From positions 1 through 38,429 of the forward strand of contig LJUQ01000046.1 in assembly GCA_001304505.1 (NCBI GenBank): a stretch of DNA of 38,429 nt, written 5' to 3'. Shown piece by piece: positions 16,460-25,887 of this stretch (position 1 is the stretch's first letter; every line of letters begins with the position of its first letter). The notes under the pieces are model-generated. The model was not told the origin of the DNA, did not search any database, and saw only the letters and a program-made list of their open reading frames with translations. The translations under genes and the position numbers were made by a program. The stretch comes from Bacteroides sp. SM23_62_1. GTDB lineage: Bacteria; Bacteroidota; Bacteroidia; Bacteroidales; SM23-62.

Positions 16460-19429
16460 ATGAAAAAAAACTTGTTAATCTTATTTCTTTGTGTAATTGG
16501 TTGTTTTCTCTATTTACAAGCGTCTGCACAGGAAACAACCATTACAGGAGTGGTTACCGACGAAACCAATAATGAAGCTCTGGCAGGTGCCTATGTCGTT
16601 CTTGAAGGTACCACCGTCGGAACCCTTACTGGTGCGGACGGCAGCTATTCGATCACGGTGCCTTCACCGAATGTGAGGTTGGTTTTTTCATTTGTCGGTT
16701 ACAATACCCAAACGGTTAGTGCTGAAGGTCGTACGACAATCAACGTTTTATTAGTGCCTTCTATCCTGGGTTTGGGCGACATTGTTGTGATAGGTTACGG
16801 CACACAGCGAAGAAGTAGTATTACAGGCGCCATCTCTTCTGTTTCTTCAGAAGATATTATGGAATTGCCTGTAATTGATGCAGGTTCCGCATTACAGGGA
16901 AGGGCCACGGGTGTGGTCGCTTTGGCTGCCGGGAACCAGCCCGGCGAAGGAGTGACCATCCGGATCCGGGGGCGGAGGTCTCTGACAGCCACAAACGAAC
17001 CCCTTTATGTTGTCGATGGCATTCCTTATGAGGGGAATATCGTTGACATCAACCCACGGGATATTAAATCCGTCGAAATATTAAAAGATGCTTCTGCAAC
17101 TGCCATCTATGGATCCAGGGGTGCTAACGGAGTAATCCTTATAACCACCAACCGTGGGGGAGACTTCCCGACTACCGTTTCCTACACGGGACAGTATGGG
17201 ATTACCACCGTGCTTGCTCTTCCGGATATGATGAACGGGGAGGAATATTACAGGATGAAGTTAATTGGTGGCCGTGCATTTCAACCCGAAGAACTGGCTG
17301 CATATAACGCAGGAGTTTCCACCGACTGGTTGAGTCTCGTGCTTGATAACGGATACCAGCAGAACCACCAGCTAAGTATCCGCGGTGGGAGTGCAAATAC
17401 AGGATTTGCTATTTCTGCAAACTACTTTAATGAAGAGGGAGTAGTAAACATCCAGGATTTTACCCGGTACACATTCAGGGTAAATTTAGACCAAAAGGTG
17501 TTTGACAGGATCAGGGTGGGTACCTCTACCCAGGTATCCGATGCAATACAGAACTGGAGTTCAAATCCATACGGAACTGCCCTCGCGCTCTCTCCACTGG
17601 CCGAACCCTATGATAGTGATGGCAATATGGTATACCGGCCCGGAGCAGATCCACTGTTATGGAACGCACTGGCAGATTTTGATAAAGGAAACATGGTTGA
17701 TGAGCGGACAACCCTCAGGGTGTTTAGTAATATTTTTGCTGAAATTGATTTAATTAAAAATCTAACATACCGGATGAATTTTGGTCCCGATTTCCGGGAA
17801 TACAGAAGAGGATTATTTCAGGGGACAAATTCAATAGCCAGGCAGGGAGGTCTTCCCAGGGTACAAAAACAGCACGAGAGAACCTATAACTACACTTTTG
17901 AAAATATCCTGACTTATAATGTGGTTACGGATAATCATAACCTGAATTTCACAGGTCTGTTCAGTGTACAGAAGTCAAACACTGAGACTACCAACATCTA
18001 TGCAGAGAATATACCTTATGAAACCCAGCTGTTTCATAATATCGGGACAGCGCAAACGGTACTGTCTTTTGGGAGCGACCTTTCTGAATGGGGAATTATG
18101 TCCTTCATGGGACGTGTGAATTACGAACTCATGGGGAAATACAACCTTACTGTTACTGGTCGTGCTGACGGTTCATCGAGGCTTGCTGAAGGAAACAAGT
18201 GGGGTTTCTTCCCCTCTGCTGCATTTATGTGGCGCATCAGCAGCGAAGGATTTATGGCATCTCAGAATATCTTCTCCGATCTGCGTTTCAGGGTGAGTTA
18301 TGGTGTGACGGGCAACACCGGTATTGATCCCTATCAGACAAGAGGGTCGTTATCCAGGACTGTTTATACATTTGGCGGCGCTGCAGGTTACGGTTATGCA
18401 CCCGGAACAATTTCTAATCCCGACCTGCGTTGGGAATCATCCGCCACGGCAAACTTAGGTTTGGATTTCGGGATATTACAAAACCGCGTAGCAGGAAGTT
18501 TTGAGATATACCAAACCAATACTACCGACCTTTTGCTTGAGAGACAAATTCCCATTACATCCGGATTTAATTCAGTGATGGAAAATATCGGAGAGACCAG
18601 GAACAGAGGCTGGGAATTTACTGTTAATTCAAGAAATATCACGTTCGGTGATTTCACCTGGGAAACCTCTCTTAACCTTTTTGGCAACAAGGAGGAGATC
18701 ATCGATCTGTATGGCACAAAAACGGATGATGTCGGGAACCAATGGTTTATAGGTGAGCCGTTGACAGTATGGTATGACTATAAAAAGCTTGGCGTATGGC
18801 AATTGGATGAAGACGCTGAAGCTGATGTCTATGCAATGGATCCGGGTGAAATCAAGGTTGAGGATGTAAATGATGATGGCCTTCTCAACCAGGATGACAG
18901 GCAAATCCTGGGATCGGATATGCCTACCCTTACACTTGGTCTGGGATCACGTTTTGAATATAAGGGCGTCGATTTTTCATTCCTGATCCTGGGTGTATTC
19001 GGACATACCATCTATAATAATTTCGAGGTGGGAAGTGCTACCCTGCAAGGCCGTTATAACAACCTGAATATTAACTATTGGCATGAGGGATATACGCATC
19101 CCATCACAGGAGAGGTTGTTCCTGCAAACTATACTAATGAACATCCCAAACCTGATGGCTCCATGGAATATCCCTATTACAGTACTTCCAGGGCTTACTA
19201 CCCCGGGGATTTTTTCAAGATTAAGAATATACAACTGGGATACAGCGTTCCCAGTACAGTTCTCTCCAGAGTAAGAGTAAAAAAGCTTCGAATATATGTG
19301 AATCTTGACACACCATTAATCTGGTCACACCTGGCCAGCAACCTTGATCCAGAGGTTTATGGTGGCAGGGTTGAAGGAGATGTTCCCTCCACACGGATGT
19401 ATTCATTCGGTGTAATGCTTGATTTTTAA
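16460..19429 (+). CDS. SusC/RagA-family TonB-dependent outer-membrane transporter
   Basis: This 989-residue TonB-dependent porin takes up oligosaccharides together with its SusD partner. After a signal peptide (to about residue 23, ASAQ) comes a carboxypeptidase-regulatory-like domain (TITGVVTDETNNEALAGAYV), then the plug with GYGTQRRSSITGA, VTIRIRGRRS, PLYVVDGIP and SVEILKDASATAIYGSRGA, all SusC hallmarks. The rest is a 22-strand-type barrel ending in a terminal Phe (RMYSFGVMLDF), as expected for BamA-dependent insertion. The susD gene begins 26 bases downstream. Substrate is inferred to be xylan oligomers from the GH10/GH67/GH3 genes nearby; a candidate LacI operator precedes the upstream oxidoreductase. 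Confidence 0.96.
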   Translation: MKKNLLILFLCVIGCFLYLQASAQETTITGVVTDETNNEALAGAYVVLEGTTVGTLTGADGSYSITVPSPNVRLVFSFVGYNTQTVSAEGRTTINVLLVPSILGLGDIVVIGYGTQRRSSITGAISSVSSEDIMELPVIDAGSALQGRATGVVALAAGNQPGEGVTIRIRGRRSLTATNEPLYVVDGIPYEGNIVDINPRDIKSVEILKDASATAIYGSRGANGVILITTNRGGDFPTTVSYTGQYGITTVLALPDMMNGEEYYRMKLIGGRAFQPEELAAYNAGVSTDWLSLVLDNGYQQNHQLSIRGGSANTGFAISANYFNEEGVVNIQDFTRYTFRVNLDQKVFDRIRVGTSTQVSDAIQNWSSNPYGTALALSPLAEPYDSDGNMVYRPGADPLLWNALADFDKGNMVDERTTLRVFSNIFAEIDLIKNLTYRMNFGPDFREYRRGLFQGTNSIARQGGLPRVQKQHERTYNYTFENILTYNVVTDNHNLNFTGLFSVQKSNTETTNIYAENIPYETQLFHNIGTAQTVLSFGSDLSEWGIMSFMGRVNYELMGKYNLTVTGRADGSSRLAEGNKWGFFPSAAFMWRISSEGFMASQNIFSDLRFRVSYGVTGNTGIDPYQTRGSLSRTVYTFGGAAGYGYAPGTISNPDLRWESSATANLGLDFGILQNRVAGSFEIYQTNTTDLLLERQIPITSGFNSVMENIGETRNRGWEFTVNSRNITFGDFTWETSLNLFGNKEEIIDLYGTKTDDVGNQWFIGEPLTVWYDYKKLGVWQLDEDAEADVYAMDPGEIKVEDVNDDGLLNQDDRQILGSDMPTLTLGLGSRFEYKGVDFSFLILGVFGHTIYNNFEVGSATLQGRYNNLNINYWHEGYTHPITGEVVPANYTNEHPKPDGSMEYPYYSTSRAYYPGDFFKIKNIQLGYSVPSTVLSRVRVKKLRIYVNLDTPLIWSHLASNLDPEVYGGRVEGDVPSTRMYSFGVMLDF

Positions 19430-19455
19430 TTTTTAACGATTTAAAACATAGCAAA

Positions 19456-21165
19456 ATGAAAAAAGTGAAATATTTAATTATAGCTATCGTCGTGGTATTA
19501 ATATCAGCAGTTTCCTGTGATGTGCTGGAAGAGGAGATCATATCAGGTGTTACCGTCGACACTCATTATGGCACACCTGAGGGATTCGAAGATGCTGTTA
19601 ATGCAGCCTATGCAACTTTACGCAGTTTTTATGGGCAGGAGGATCCTTGTGAAATTACCGTATTTGGAACGGATGAATATACCCACGGTGGACATGGAGG
19701 CGCTCATGCTATTAATAACTATGAAGCAGGATTGAATGCAGAATCCGCATCTTTCTGGAATCCCTGGCAAAATCTATACATAGGGATCAATACCTGTAAT
19801 GCAGTGATCGGACGTGCTCCAGAGGCTGACATCCCGGAAGATAAAAAGACTGTGATGTTAGGGGAGGTTCATTTCCTCAGAGCTCATTATTACTATCTTC
19901 TGGTAGAACAATTTGGTCCTATCCACCTGACCCTGGAAGAAACAACAGGGGTTGAGACGGAGGCCAACCGCACACCTGAAGATCAGGTATACGATGCTAT
20001 TATTGCAGACCTGGAATTTGCCATTGCCAATTTACCGGTCACCCAGACTGAGTTTGGAAGAATAACAAAGCCGGCAGCTCAGCACCATCTTGCCCTTGTA
20101 TACCTTACACGGGCATATAAATCATTTGCTGAAGCCAATGATTTCGACCAGGCCTATAATCTGGCAAAAGATGTGATTGATAATTCAGGTCATGCACTTC
20201 TGGATGACTATCAGGAAATCTATAATCTTAAAGATGCTAACGGGAATTTATACCATGGGAATGAGAAAAACAATGAAATCATCTGGTCGGTACAGTTTGA
20301 CATTAACCCTTTGTTAAATCCAACAGGGAATGAAACGCATCTTTATTTCAGACCCTGGTATGAAGTGTACGATAAAGGAGGTTTGGTTCGTGGCTTAGGT
20401 CATGGGTATGGCCGTCCATGGATCCGTTTCAGACCAACACCATGGTTGCTTGAGAATTTCAGACCACTGGATGTTGATTCCAGATATTACAAATCATTCC
20501 AGATTGTATGGTATTACAACACAACGGTTGGCATCCCTGACGGAGCTTCGGTAGGAGATACATGTATATGGATAACCGATGAGGAACTGGACTCGACCAA
20601 AGTTAATGCAATTCAAGCAAGACTTCCCGGCGTGGCCGTGTTTACCTGGAACCTGAATGATAAAAATGAGCCCTGGTGCTTGTGGCAGGATGCTATACCA
20701 AATAATAATATAAATATATTCCCGTCTCCAATGAAAATAGACGATAACCTGCGTCCCTCGTTAAATGAACAGGAGGGTTCACGGGATTTCATTATTTTCA
20801 GGCTCGGTGAGACGTACCTTCTTGCCGCTGAAGCACTGCTGGGCAGGGATGGTGATGGGAGCAATGCCGTTGCATATATAAATGTGATCAGGCGCAGAGC
20901 CGCCTGGGATGGAATGGAGACTGCCATGGAGGTTACTGCCGGGGATGTTGACCTTGACTTTATCCTGGATGAGTGGTCAAGGGAATGTTTTGGAGAAATG
21001 AGCAGGTGGATGGACCTGAAACGTACAGGGAAATTGCTTGAACGGATTAAAGCATATAATCCTGATGCAGCACCGAACATCCAGGATTTCCATGTGCTTC
21101 GCCCCATACCTGCAAATCAGATTACTCGCTGTACAAATGATTACCAGCAAAATACGGGTTATTAA
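19456..21165 (+). CDS. SusD/RagB-family substrate-binding lipoprotein
   Basis: A 569-residue surface lipoprotein that caps the SusC transporter. The signal peptide ends in a lipobox (ISAVSC, Cys21). SusD hallmarks include EGFEDAVNAAYATLRSFYG, the TPR-like LGEVHFLRAHYYYLLVEQFG, FIIFRLGETYLLAAEALLG, VINVIRRRA-type helix AYINVIRRRAAW, and the closing segment HVLRPIPANQITRCTNDYQQ. It follows susC by 26 bases and is presumably translated from the same mRNA, which ends at the strong hairpin at 21181-21217. Confidence 0.96.
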   Translation: MKKVKYLIIAIVVVLISAVSCDVLEEEIISGVTVDTHYGTPEGFEDAVNAAYATLRSFYGQEDPCEITVFGTDEYTHGGHGGAHAINNYEAGLNAESASFWNPWQNLYIGINTCNAVIGRAPEADIPEDKKTVMLGEVHFLRAHYYYLLVEQFGPIHLTLEETTGVETEANRTPEDQVYDAIIADLEFAIANLPVTQTEFGRITKPAAQHHLALVYLTRAYKSFAEANDFDQAYNLAKDVIDNSGHALLDDYQEIYNLKDANGNLYHGNEKNNEIIWSVQFDINPLLNPTGNETHLYFRPWYEVYDKGGLVRGLGHGYGRPWIRFRPTPWLLENFRPLDVDSRYYKSFQIVWYYNTTVGIPDGASVGDTCIWITDEELDSTKVNAIQARLPGVAVFTWNLNDKNEPWCLWQDAIPNNNINIFPSPMKIDDNLRPSLNEQEGSRDFIIFRLGETYLLAAEALLGRDGDGSNAVAYINVIRRRAAWDGMETAMEVTAGDVDLDFILDEWSRECFGEMSRWMDLKRTGKLLERIKAYNPDAAPNIQDFHVLRPIPANQITRCTNDYQQNTGY

Positions 21166-21180
21166 AGGTTAGAGTGGTTT

Positions 21181-21217
21181 AATACTGAGGCTGCTTTAAA
21201 ACAGCAGCCTCAGTATT
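21181..21217 (+). terminator. Strong hairpin after susD
   Basis: A perfect 15-bp stem, AATACTGAGGCTGCT (21181-21195) with AGCAGCCTCAGTATT (21203-21217), has a 7-base loop and starts 16 bases after the susD stop. The downstream T-run is poor, but the stem strength and position fit an end for the susCD transcript. Confidence 0.8.
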
Positions 21218-21485
21218 TACTTGTGTTTATCCCATTTCGTTGGTATGATTTAACAAATTTTTTCCTGGTATCCGGAAATGATGATATTGATACCGGTAAT
21301 ACTTGCCAGATTGTTACCACAATGTCAATAAGCAGGAAAAAAAATTTAAATGGGAGCAATATACTTTTTCCATGCAGATTATTATTTTCCACGTGAATTT
21401 ATTATGACTGATTTCAGGAGTAATTCAATATAAGTAAAAAATAAATCTAAAATCATAGAAGGGCCGAAACAACAGATATTTACTT

Positions 21486-21605
21486 ATTCCGGGGGATTAA
21501 ATAGATACAGCTTTGAGGGATTAGTTGCTCTTTCCTTATGAGGCTTACATTTTAGGTTAATCTAAAATCAGGTTAGTGAACTTCTCTTTTCAAATCCCCC
21601 GGAAT
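21486..21605. repeat. 13-base inverted repeats enclosing a nested hairpin
   Basis: ATTCCGGGGGATT (21486-21498) and AATCCCCCGGAAT (21593-21605) are exact complements 94 bases apart. Inside lies ATTTTAG (21549-21555) with CTAAAAT (21562-21568). A third, partial AAATCCCC copy follows near 21620. The layout resembles small invertible promoter segments of Bacteroidota, but no recombinase gene is in the window. Confidence 0.6.
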
Positions 21606-21655
21606 TTAATTTGTTTGTTAAATCCCCAGCGATGAAATAATGGCATGTTTATTTT

Positions 21656-21667
21656 TGATTCGAATCA
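21656..21667. promoter_or_regulatory. Palindrome TGATTCGAATCA
   Basis: A perfect 12-base palindrome with a central CG lies 428 bases before the GH3 start. It could be an operator for a dimeric regulator. It does not match the TGCAA-N4-TTGCA sites. Confidence 0.35.
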
Positions 21668-22034
21668 TGAAAAATATGTGATAAAAGATTTCAATGGTTT
21701 ACTGCGGATATATCCAGACAATATCTAATCAAATTATATCAGACTATTCAATTCTTATCAGTGAAATTGCACAAATTCTCATTTCAGCTGAAGGGATATA
21801 GTTAACTTCTCGATTGATCTGTATATTTTATAAATAAATCCAGGCAATAATAAGGAAAGCTGAAAGAAAAAAACTCTCCGCTGTCAGGAATGGTATGGTG
21901 GTTCAGATAAAATAACTGAACGTGTTGTGCTATAAAAAATGATACAATTGATAATCAGATTTATACCAGGCAACGCTGCCGGGGGGGTCTGATATAATAA
22001 TATAACATTCATTACCATGCATTATCTAACAACA

Positions 22035-22044
22035 TAACGTGTTA
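22035..22044. promoter_or_regulatory. TAACGTGTTA motif upstream of the GH3 gene
   Basis: TAAC and GTTA are inverted around a central GT, 51 bases before the GH3 ATG. AACGTGTT recurs at 21919-21926 and 25726-25733, with close forms AACGCGTT at 25842-25849 and AACGTGCT at 31799-31806. Each lies in the upstream region of a carbohydrate gene, so a shared operator is possible, but the motif is short. Confidence 0.35.
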
Positions 22045-22094
22045 ACTGAATAAAATTAAATATGTAATCTATTGTCTATTTTAAATATTATCTA

Positions 22095-24716
22095 ATGAAA
22101 AAAATAAAAGTTCACCTGTTATTATCAATTGTATTGTCAATATGTTTTGGTTCTGCTGTCGGGCAGGATTACCCGTTCCAGAATCCTGACCTTTCTGTAA
22201 AGGACAGGGTAAATGACCTTGTTTCCAGGATGACTCTGGAAGAGAAGATCTCACAGATGCAAAATAGTTCTGCTGCTATTCCAAGACTTGGTATACCGGA
22301 ATACGACTGGTGGAATGAATGTTTGCATGGTGTGGCCCGTAATGGGGTAGCTACTGTTTTTCCACAGGCTATAGGCATGGCTGCCACCTGGAATCCTGAC
22401 CTTATAGGCGAAGAGGCCATTATTATATCTACTGAGGCCAGGGCCAAATACCACGAAGCAGTTAGAAATAATGAAAGAAGAAGGTATCAGGGATTGACCT
22501 TTTGGTCACCGAATATAAATATTTTCAGGGATCCAAGGTGGGGACGCGGACAGGAAACCTACGGTGAAGATCCTTTTCTTACGTCCCGTATCGGGGTGGC
22601 ATTTGTTAAGGGATTGCAGGGTGATGATCCATACTATTTCAAAGTTGTTTCAACACCCAAACATTTTGCTGTTCACAGTGGTCCTGAACCACTTCGACAC
22701 AGTTTTGATGTTAATGTGAGTAACAGGGATCTGTATGAAACCTATCTGCCGGCATTTAAAGCATGTATTACCGAAGGCGGGGCTTATTCAGTCATGGGAG
22801 CCTATAACAGGTTTCGCGGTGAATCCTGTAGTGCCAGTGAGCTTCTTCTTGATCAGATACTAAGGCAAGAATGGGGATTTGATGGTTATGTGGTATCAGA
22901 TTGCGGAGCGATAAGGGATATTTATAGTGGTCATCATATTGTTGAAACAGCAGCCGAAGCTTCAGCCCTGGCGGTTAAAACCGGGTGTGACCTGACATGC
23001 GGAAGAGAGTACAGGGCATTAGCTGAGGCTATTTCGAATAAATTGACTACTGAAAATGAAATTGATATTTCAGTTAGACGTTTAATGACCGCCCGCTTCA
23101 GACTGGGTATGTTTGATCCACCGGAAAGGGATCCATATTCACAAATTCCCTTTAGTGAAAACGATTCGGAAGAACATAACCGGTTTGCACTGAAAGTTGC
23201 GAGGGAAAGCATGGTACTGCTTAAAAACGAAAAAAGCATTTTGCCAATCTCCGGCGATGTAAAGACCATAGCTGTTATCGGGCCCTATGCTGATAATATC
23301 GATGTATTATTAGGAAATTATAATGGTATCCCGTCAGATCCTGTTACCATTCTTCAGGGGATTATAAACCGGGCTCCGCAGCATACGGAGGTTCTATATT
23401 CTACAGGTATTTTGCCCCCGGAAGCTTACCTGGTATCAACACCTGTCGATAGTGAGTTTCTAAGGCCTTCAGGTGATCAGACCGGGAAAGGATTGATGGG
23501 AGAATATTTCAATAATCCGGATTTGAAAGGATCTCCTGTTGTTATGAGGATAGACCCCATGATACAAATGTTCTGGAGACTTGAAAGTCCGGGAGAAGGA
23601 ATTCCAAATGATAATTTTTCAGTACGCTGGACAGGGGAATTTATTCCTCAGGTTAGTGGAAGTTTTGAAATTGGATTATTTGCTGATGAAAAGGTAAGAC
23701 TCTATCTTAATGATGAATTGGTACTTGATAACTGGGATCCGTATGAAAGGAATTATACAGGTACAGTGACAATGAAGTTTGATAAAGGAAGGGAGTACGG
23801 GATTAAAATTGAATATGCCGATATCTCTGAATTTGCAAGAGTAAGATTAATGTGGAGGAAAGCTGAAGAAGCCGGTGAGGATACTGCGATGATGGATGAG
23901 GCTGTTGAAATGACAAAAAGGTCTGATATAACCGTTATGGTCGCAGGTATTTCACCCAGGCTGGAAGGTGAAGAAATGCGTATCAAAATGGAAGGTTTTG
24001 AAGGTGGTGACCGAACCAGCCTGCAGTTGCCCAAATCTATGCAAGAACTGATAAAGCGTCTGCATGCAACAGGGAAACCGGTAATACTTGTACTGACAGG
24101 CGGAAGTGCGCTGGCTATTAATTGGGAAAATGATCATATTCCGGCTATATTACATGCGTGGTATCCGGGTCAGCAGGGTGGCAACGCTGTTGCGGATGTG
24201 CTCTTTGGCAATTATAATCCTGCAGGAAGGCTTCCGGTGACATTTTACAAATCAGTGGAAGACTTACCTCCTTTTGAAGATTATAACATGGAAGGACGGA
24301 CATACAGGTATTTTCGCGGAGAACCCCTTTATCCTTTCGGATACGGCCTGAGTTTTTCAGAGTTTCAATATGAGAAAATAGAGGTCAGCAAACAGGAGGT
24401 TTATGAAAACGATAGTATAACCATTAGGATGACCATAACAAACACGGGTAAATATGATGGTGACGAGGTAATTCAGCTGTATGTTCGTGATGTGGAATCT
24501 TCTGTTACCCAGCCAATAAAATCTTTAAAAGGATTTAGACGAATATTTATCAGGGCAGGAGAGACCAAAACAATTGAAATTCCGCTGGCAATAAATGACC
24601 TGGGTTATTATGATGAGAACAAAAGAAATTTTGTCCTTGAGCCCGGGGAATTCGAAATTCAGATAGGGTCCTCATCATCTGATATCAGGTTAATAACCCG
24701 GCTGGTTTTGAAATAG
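22095..24716 (+). CDS. GH3 beta-xylosidase/beta-glucosidase with PA14 insert
   Basis: An 873-residue exported glycoside hydrolase with a signal peptide to about residue 24. The GH3 N-terminal barrel carries WWNECLHGVARNG, characteristic of the beta-xylosidase/arabinofuranosidase branch, the substrate-contact STPKHFAVHSGPEP, and the nucleophile Asp269 in GYVVSDCGAI. A PA14 domain is inserted at about residues 466-590 (GLMGEYFNN to VRLMWRK) within the second GH3 domain; PA14 inserts contact sugars at the active-site mouth. LPVTFYKSVEDLPPFEDY and RYFRGEPLYPFGYGLSF lead to a C-terminal FnIII-like domain (about 775-860). Likely role: release of xylose from xylo-oligomers in the periplasm. Its own promoter is expected in the long upstream gap. 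It converges on the DUF6807 gene with 13 bases between. Confidence 0.93.
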   Translation: MKKIKVHLLLSIVLSICFGSAVGQDYPFQNPDLSVKDRVNDLVSRMTLEEKISQMQNSSAAIPRLGIPEYDWWNECLHGVARNGVATVFPQAIGMAATWNPDLIGEEAIIISTEARAKYHEAVRNNERRRYQGLTFWSPNINIFRDPRWGRGQETYGEDPFLTSRIGVAFVKGLQGDDPYYFKVVSTPKHFAVHSGPEPLRHSFDVNVSNRDLYETYLPAFKACITEGGAYSVMGAYNRFRGESCSASELLLDQILRQEWGFDGYVVSDCGAIRDIYSGHHIVETAAEASALAVKTGCDLTCGREYRALAEAISNKLTTENEIDISVRRLMTARFRLGMFDPPERDPYSQIPFSENDSEEHNRFALKVARESMVLLKNEKSILPISGDVKTIAVIGPYADNIDVLLGNYNGIPSDPVTILQGIINRAPQHTEVLYSTGILPPEAYLVSTPVDSEFLRPSGDQTGKGLMGEYFNNPDLKGSPVVMRIDPMIQMFWRLESPGEGIPNDNFSVRWTGEFIPQVSGSFEIGLFADEKVRLYLNDELVLDNWDPYERNYTGTVTMKFDKGREYGIKIEYADISEFARVRLMWRKAEEAGEDTAMMDEAVEMTKRSDITVMVAGISPRLEGEEMRIKMEGFEGGDRTSLQLPKSMQELIKRLHATGKPVILVLTGGSALAINWENDHIPAILHAWYPGQQGGNAVADVLFGNYNPAGRLPVTFYKSVEDLPPFEDYNMEGRTYRYFRGEPLYPFGYGLSFSEFQYEKIEVSKQEVYENDSITIRMTITNTGKYDGDEVIQLYVRDVESSVTQPIKSLKGFRRIFIRAGETKTIEIPLAINDLGYYDENKRNFVLEPGEFEIQIGSSSSDIRLITRLVLK

Positions 24717-24729
24717 AATGATCAGGAAG

Positions 24730-25629
24730 TTATTTTTCATTACTGAATTGTTCGAATGATTCAGCAATTTTTGCTTCTGAATGGTCACCGGCGTGCACCA
24801 GTACCCGGTAGCGCAGGACCAGTTCCGTTCCTTTTTCCAGAAAAATCTCCTTTCCGTTTTCGGGCCAGTACATAGGTGTCGGGGAAATAAATCCATAGTC
24901 GCGGGTGAACCAGGGTGAAGGGTACCACGGATTTGAAGGGTGTTGCATGATTGCTAATCCTTCAATTGCTTCACCGCGCTGACCATAATAATCTATCCAG
25001 GATGATTTTATGCCGAAGGTTTCCTTTTCACTTCTGGCTCCTTCAGCATTAATCATTGTACCGCCATATAGAACCGACAGATCTGCAGCCATCCTGGCAC
25101 TGAAAAGTGAATGATTGGTCTTAAGAATATGAACATTGGTAAGCGTTTCCAAAGTTATTGTCACATCAATCTGTATCACAGTTTCGGATGGGGCGGTAAT
25201 CACTATCACCCGTGTATCCTTAAAGGGAGATAAGGCTCCGGGCCTGCTCCAGATACATTCATCTGAAATAACTGCTGTGTCTCCTCCCTCTTTGATTATT
25301 TCTGCATTTACGGATATGATCCGGCCACGTTCCAGTTCCTCCTGCCAATAATTTCCACCGTTTACCCTGTCACAACCGAAAAAGAGCGAACTATGGTGGG
25401 GGTATATGCCATTGCGCATAGAAGTCACCGATGCACCAGAGACCGGGCCATTAACCGGAAAGAAAAAAGGATATTTCTCATCATCTGAAAAAATATAACT
25501 GGTAAAATATTTACCGTTTATCGTAACATTAATCTTTGAACCGACCTTTACCGCATGAATCTCAGCTGCGGAAACAGGAAAGACAACCATTACCACTGTA
25601 ATTACAGACAGGACAGATATTTTTTTCAT
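24730..25629 (-). CDS. DUF6807 (PmoA-like) exported protein, shorter copy
   Basis: A 299-residue protein with a signal peptide (to about residue 22, VSAAEI). The diagnostic stretch is GIYPHHSSLFFGCDRVNGGN (from residue 74), with the paired His78-His79 and the Gly-Asn-Tyr-Trp typical of the DUF6807/PmoA family, followed by SPWFTRDYGFISPTPMYWPE. The family is beta-rich and of unknown activity, despite the historical name linked to methane oxygenase. It is frequent beside sugar-processing genes. The next upstream minus-strand gene encodes a longer relative, after a 258-base gap that probably contains its own promoter with AACGTGTT and AACGCGTT motifs. Confidence 0.75.
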   Translation of the reverse strand: MKKISVLSVITVVMVVFPVSAAEIHAVKVGSKINVTINGKYFTSYIFSDDEKYPFFFPVNGPVSGASVTSMRNGIYPHHSSLFFGCDRVNGGNYWQEELERGRIISVNAEIIKEGGDTAVISDECIWSRPGALSPFKDTRVIVITAPSETVIQIDVTITLETLTNVHILKTNHSLFSARMAADLSVLYGGTMINAEGARSEKETFGIKSSWIDYYGQRGEAIEGLAIMQHPSNPWYPSPWFTRDYGFISPTPMYWPENGKEIFLEKGTELVLRYRVLVHAGDHSEAKIAESFEQFSNEK

Positions 25630-25725
25630 ATAATAAAGAATATTTCTAATGAATTATCATGATATTCCGGTAATCACGGATGATTATTATTAAAAAGACC
25701 AGCTATGCATCAGATTATTATTTTT

Positions 25726-25849
25726 AACGTGTTTTGCTAATAAGGATGAGAATAGTGAAATCAGATGTAAATTAAGCAGCTCCGGTGGCGAGGGCCAATA
25801 TAAAAATTTTAACATCAGTAATATGCATCCTGTTATAACACAACGCGTT
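25726..25849. promoter_or_regulatory. AACGTGTT and AACGCGTT motifs upstream of the shorter DUF6807 gene
   Basis: AACGTGTT at 25726-25733 and the palindrome AACGCGTT at 25842-25849 lie 97 and 213 bases upstream of the ATG at 25629. The 10-base palindrome TGTTATAACA (25831-25840) directly adjoins the second. They match the motif upstream of GH3. Confidence 0.3.
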
Positions 25850-25887
25850 ATTTTTATTCTTTTTTGTTATTGTTTAATATTATTTTT

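Larger units (their letters stand above)
21218..22094. other. Long non-coding region between susD terminator and the GH3 gene
   Basis: There is no supportable gene in these roughly 880 bases. They hold a 13-base inverted repeat at 21486-21498 and 21593-21605 enclosing a second hairpin (21549-21568), a 12-base palindrome TGATTCGAATCA at 21656-21667, AACGTGTT at 21919-21926 and 22036-22043, a G7 run near 21980, and an A+T-rich leader to the GH3 ATG. This is unusually long for an untranslated gap inside a polysaccharide locus and may hold a regulated or invertible promoter, or the remains of a lost gene. Confidence 0.55.
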
